Part shown: one piece after another, positions 5,575 to 5,950 of the stretch | How positions within the stretch are numbered: the first letter of the stretch is position 1 | Layout of the letters: every line of letters starts with the position of its first letter | From: Veillonella sp. | GTDB lineage: Bacteria > Bacillota > Negativicutes > Veillonellales > Veillonellaceae | Direction: 5' to 3' | DNA: 5,950 nucleotides | Assembly: GCA_022737715.1 (NCBI GenBank) | Contig: JAIITD010000102.1 | Location: forward strand, 1-5,950 | Translations under genes and position numbers: made by a program | The notes under the pieces: model-generated | The model's input: the letters and a program-made list of their open reading frames with translations, nothing else | What the model was told of the DNA's origin: nothing | The model's database searches: none

Positions 5575-5950
5575 TTAATTGCTCAGCAAAATTAGGAGTA
5601 CTGTCCACGCAATAACTGCTAAGGTAAGTAATATGATACAAAGCATCCACAGAATTATTACGAAATAGAGCAATAATTTTAGTACATATAGCACATCAAA
5701 CCATATGCTATGGCGATCTTCTAATCGCGCCATAAATTCGGAGAGATGGCGCACCAAAAATGGAACTTTCACATTAGGATTTAGCTTCTTCCAGTACAGC
5801 ATAATATACGGTGTTACAAAACATCCTACAAATACTAAGTATGTAAGGAATAGAGGTGTTTCTATATTATGTTGGGACATAAACCCTGACCAGTCTACGA
5901 CCAGTAGACCACCAAGGTATAGAAAAACAAACCAATATATAAATCCTATC
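5575..5950 (-). CDS. Small multi-helix membrane protein of unknown function, 5' end outside the window
   Basis: The frame is open from the stop at 5575 to the window edge, so at least 124 codons are visible and the start lies beyond 5950. An internal ATG at 5880 would give a 101-residue product, but it lacks a good ribosome binding site. The 23 codons before it encode a hydrophobic membrane-like segment (IGFIYWFVFLYLGGLLVV), which argues for coding continuity. Three more hydrophobic segments follow: TPLFLTYLVFVGCFVTPYIM, then about 22 residues containing WFDVLYVLKLLLYFVIILW, then a C-terminal LTLAVIAWTVLLILL. Between the second and third lies a basic, probably cytoplasmic loop (KKLNPNVKVPFLVRHLSEF...RLEDRHS). 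I do not recognise the family. There is no obvious link to hicAB, which it meets tail to tail. Confidence 0.7.
   Translation of the reverse strand, partial: IGFIYWFVFLYLGGLLVVDWSGFMSQHNIETPLFLTYLVFVGCFVTPYIMLYWKKLNPNVKVPFLVRHLSEFMARLEDRHSIWFDVLYVLKLLLYFVIILWMLCIILLTLAVIAWTVLLILLSN

Noticed and set aside
5891..5907. GTCTAC/GTAGAC 6-bp hairpin near the right edge
   Set aside because: It lies inside the open coding frame of the membrane protein, has no T-run, and is short enough to be chance.

Overview
The window looks like chromosomal DNA of an anaerobic member of the Negativicutes, most likely Veillonella or a close relative. The reasons are the moderately AT-rich composition, strong AGGAGG-type ribosome binding sites, and a two-subunit methylmalonyl-CoA mutase. 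That enzyme belongs to the succinate-to-propionate route that Veillonella uses when fermenting lactate. The genus is inferred from gene content, because no rRNA or other phylogenetic marker is present.

Left part (1-2680, minus strand): a cobalamin-controlled operon. A strong sigma-A-type promoter (2651-2680) drives a leader holding a full cobalamin riboswitch (about 2460-2640), an intrinsic terminator (2341-2371) and about 170 nt of further structured leader. mutA, the small non-catalytic mutase subunit, follows (2172-10). An ATG 4 nt beyond its stop, at the window edge, is probably the start of mutB, the catalytic subunit. The control logic is notable because the riboswitch governs the enzyme that uses the cofactor.

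Middle (2681-4860): rarD, an EamA/DMT-type ten-helix transporter on the plus strand, faces a predicted DUF3829-type lipoprotein on the minus strand. A perfect 19-bp bidirectional terminator separates the two genes.

Right part (4750-5950): a divergent intergenic region dense in inverted repeats leads into a type II toxin-antitoxin pair, hicA (58 aa) and hicB (125 aa, with a C-terminal ribbon-helix-helix domain). Tandem palindromes directly over the hicA promoter and ribosome binding region are plausible HicB operators. The pair converges, with a 10-nt gap and no visible terminator, on a small multi-helix membrane protein. That gene's reading frame runs off the right edge, so it is partial, and the internal ATG at 5880 is probably not its start.

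No rRNA, tRNA, insertion sequence or CRISPR array was seen. The points most worth following up are the riboswitch-mutase logic with its competing hairpins and the palindrome-rich control region of hicAB. I see no convincing wholly new system.
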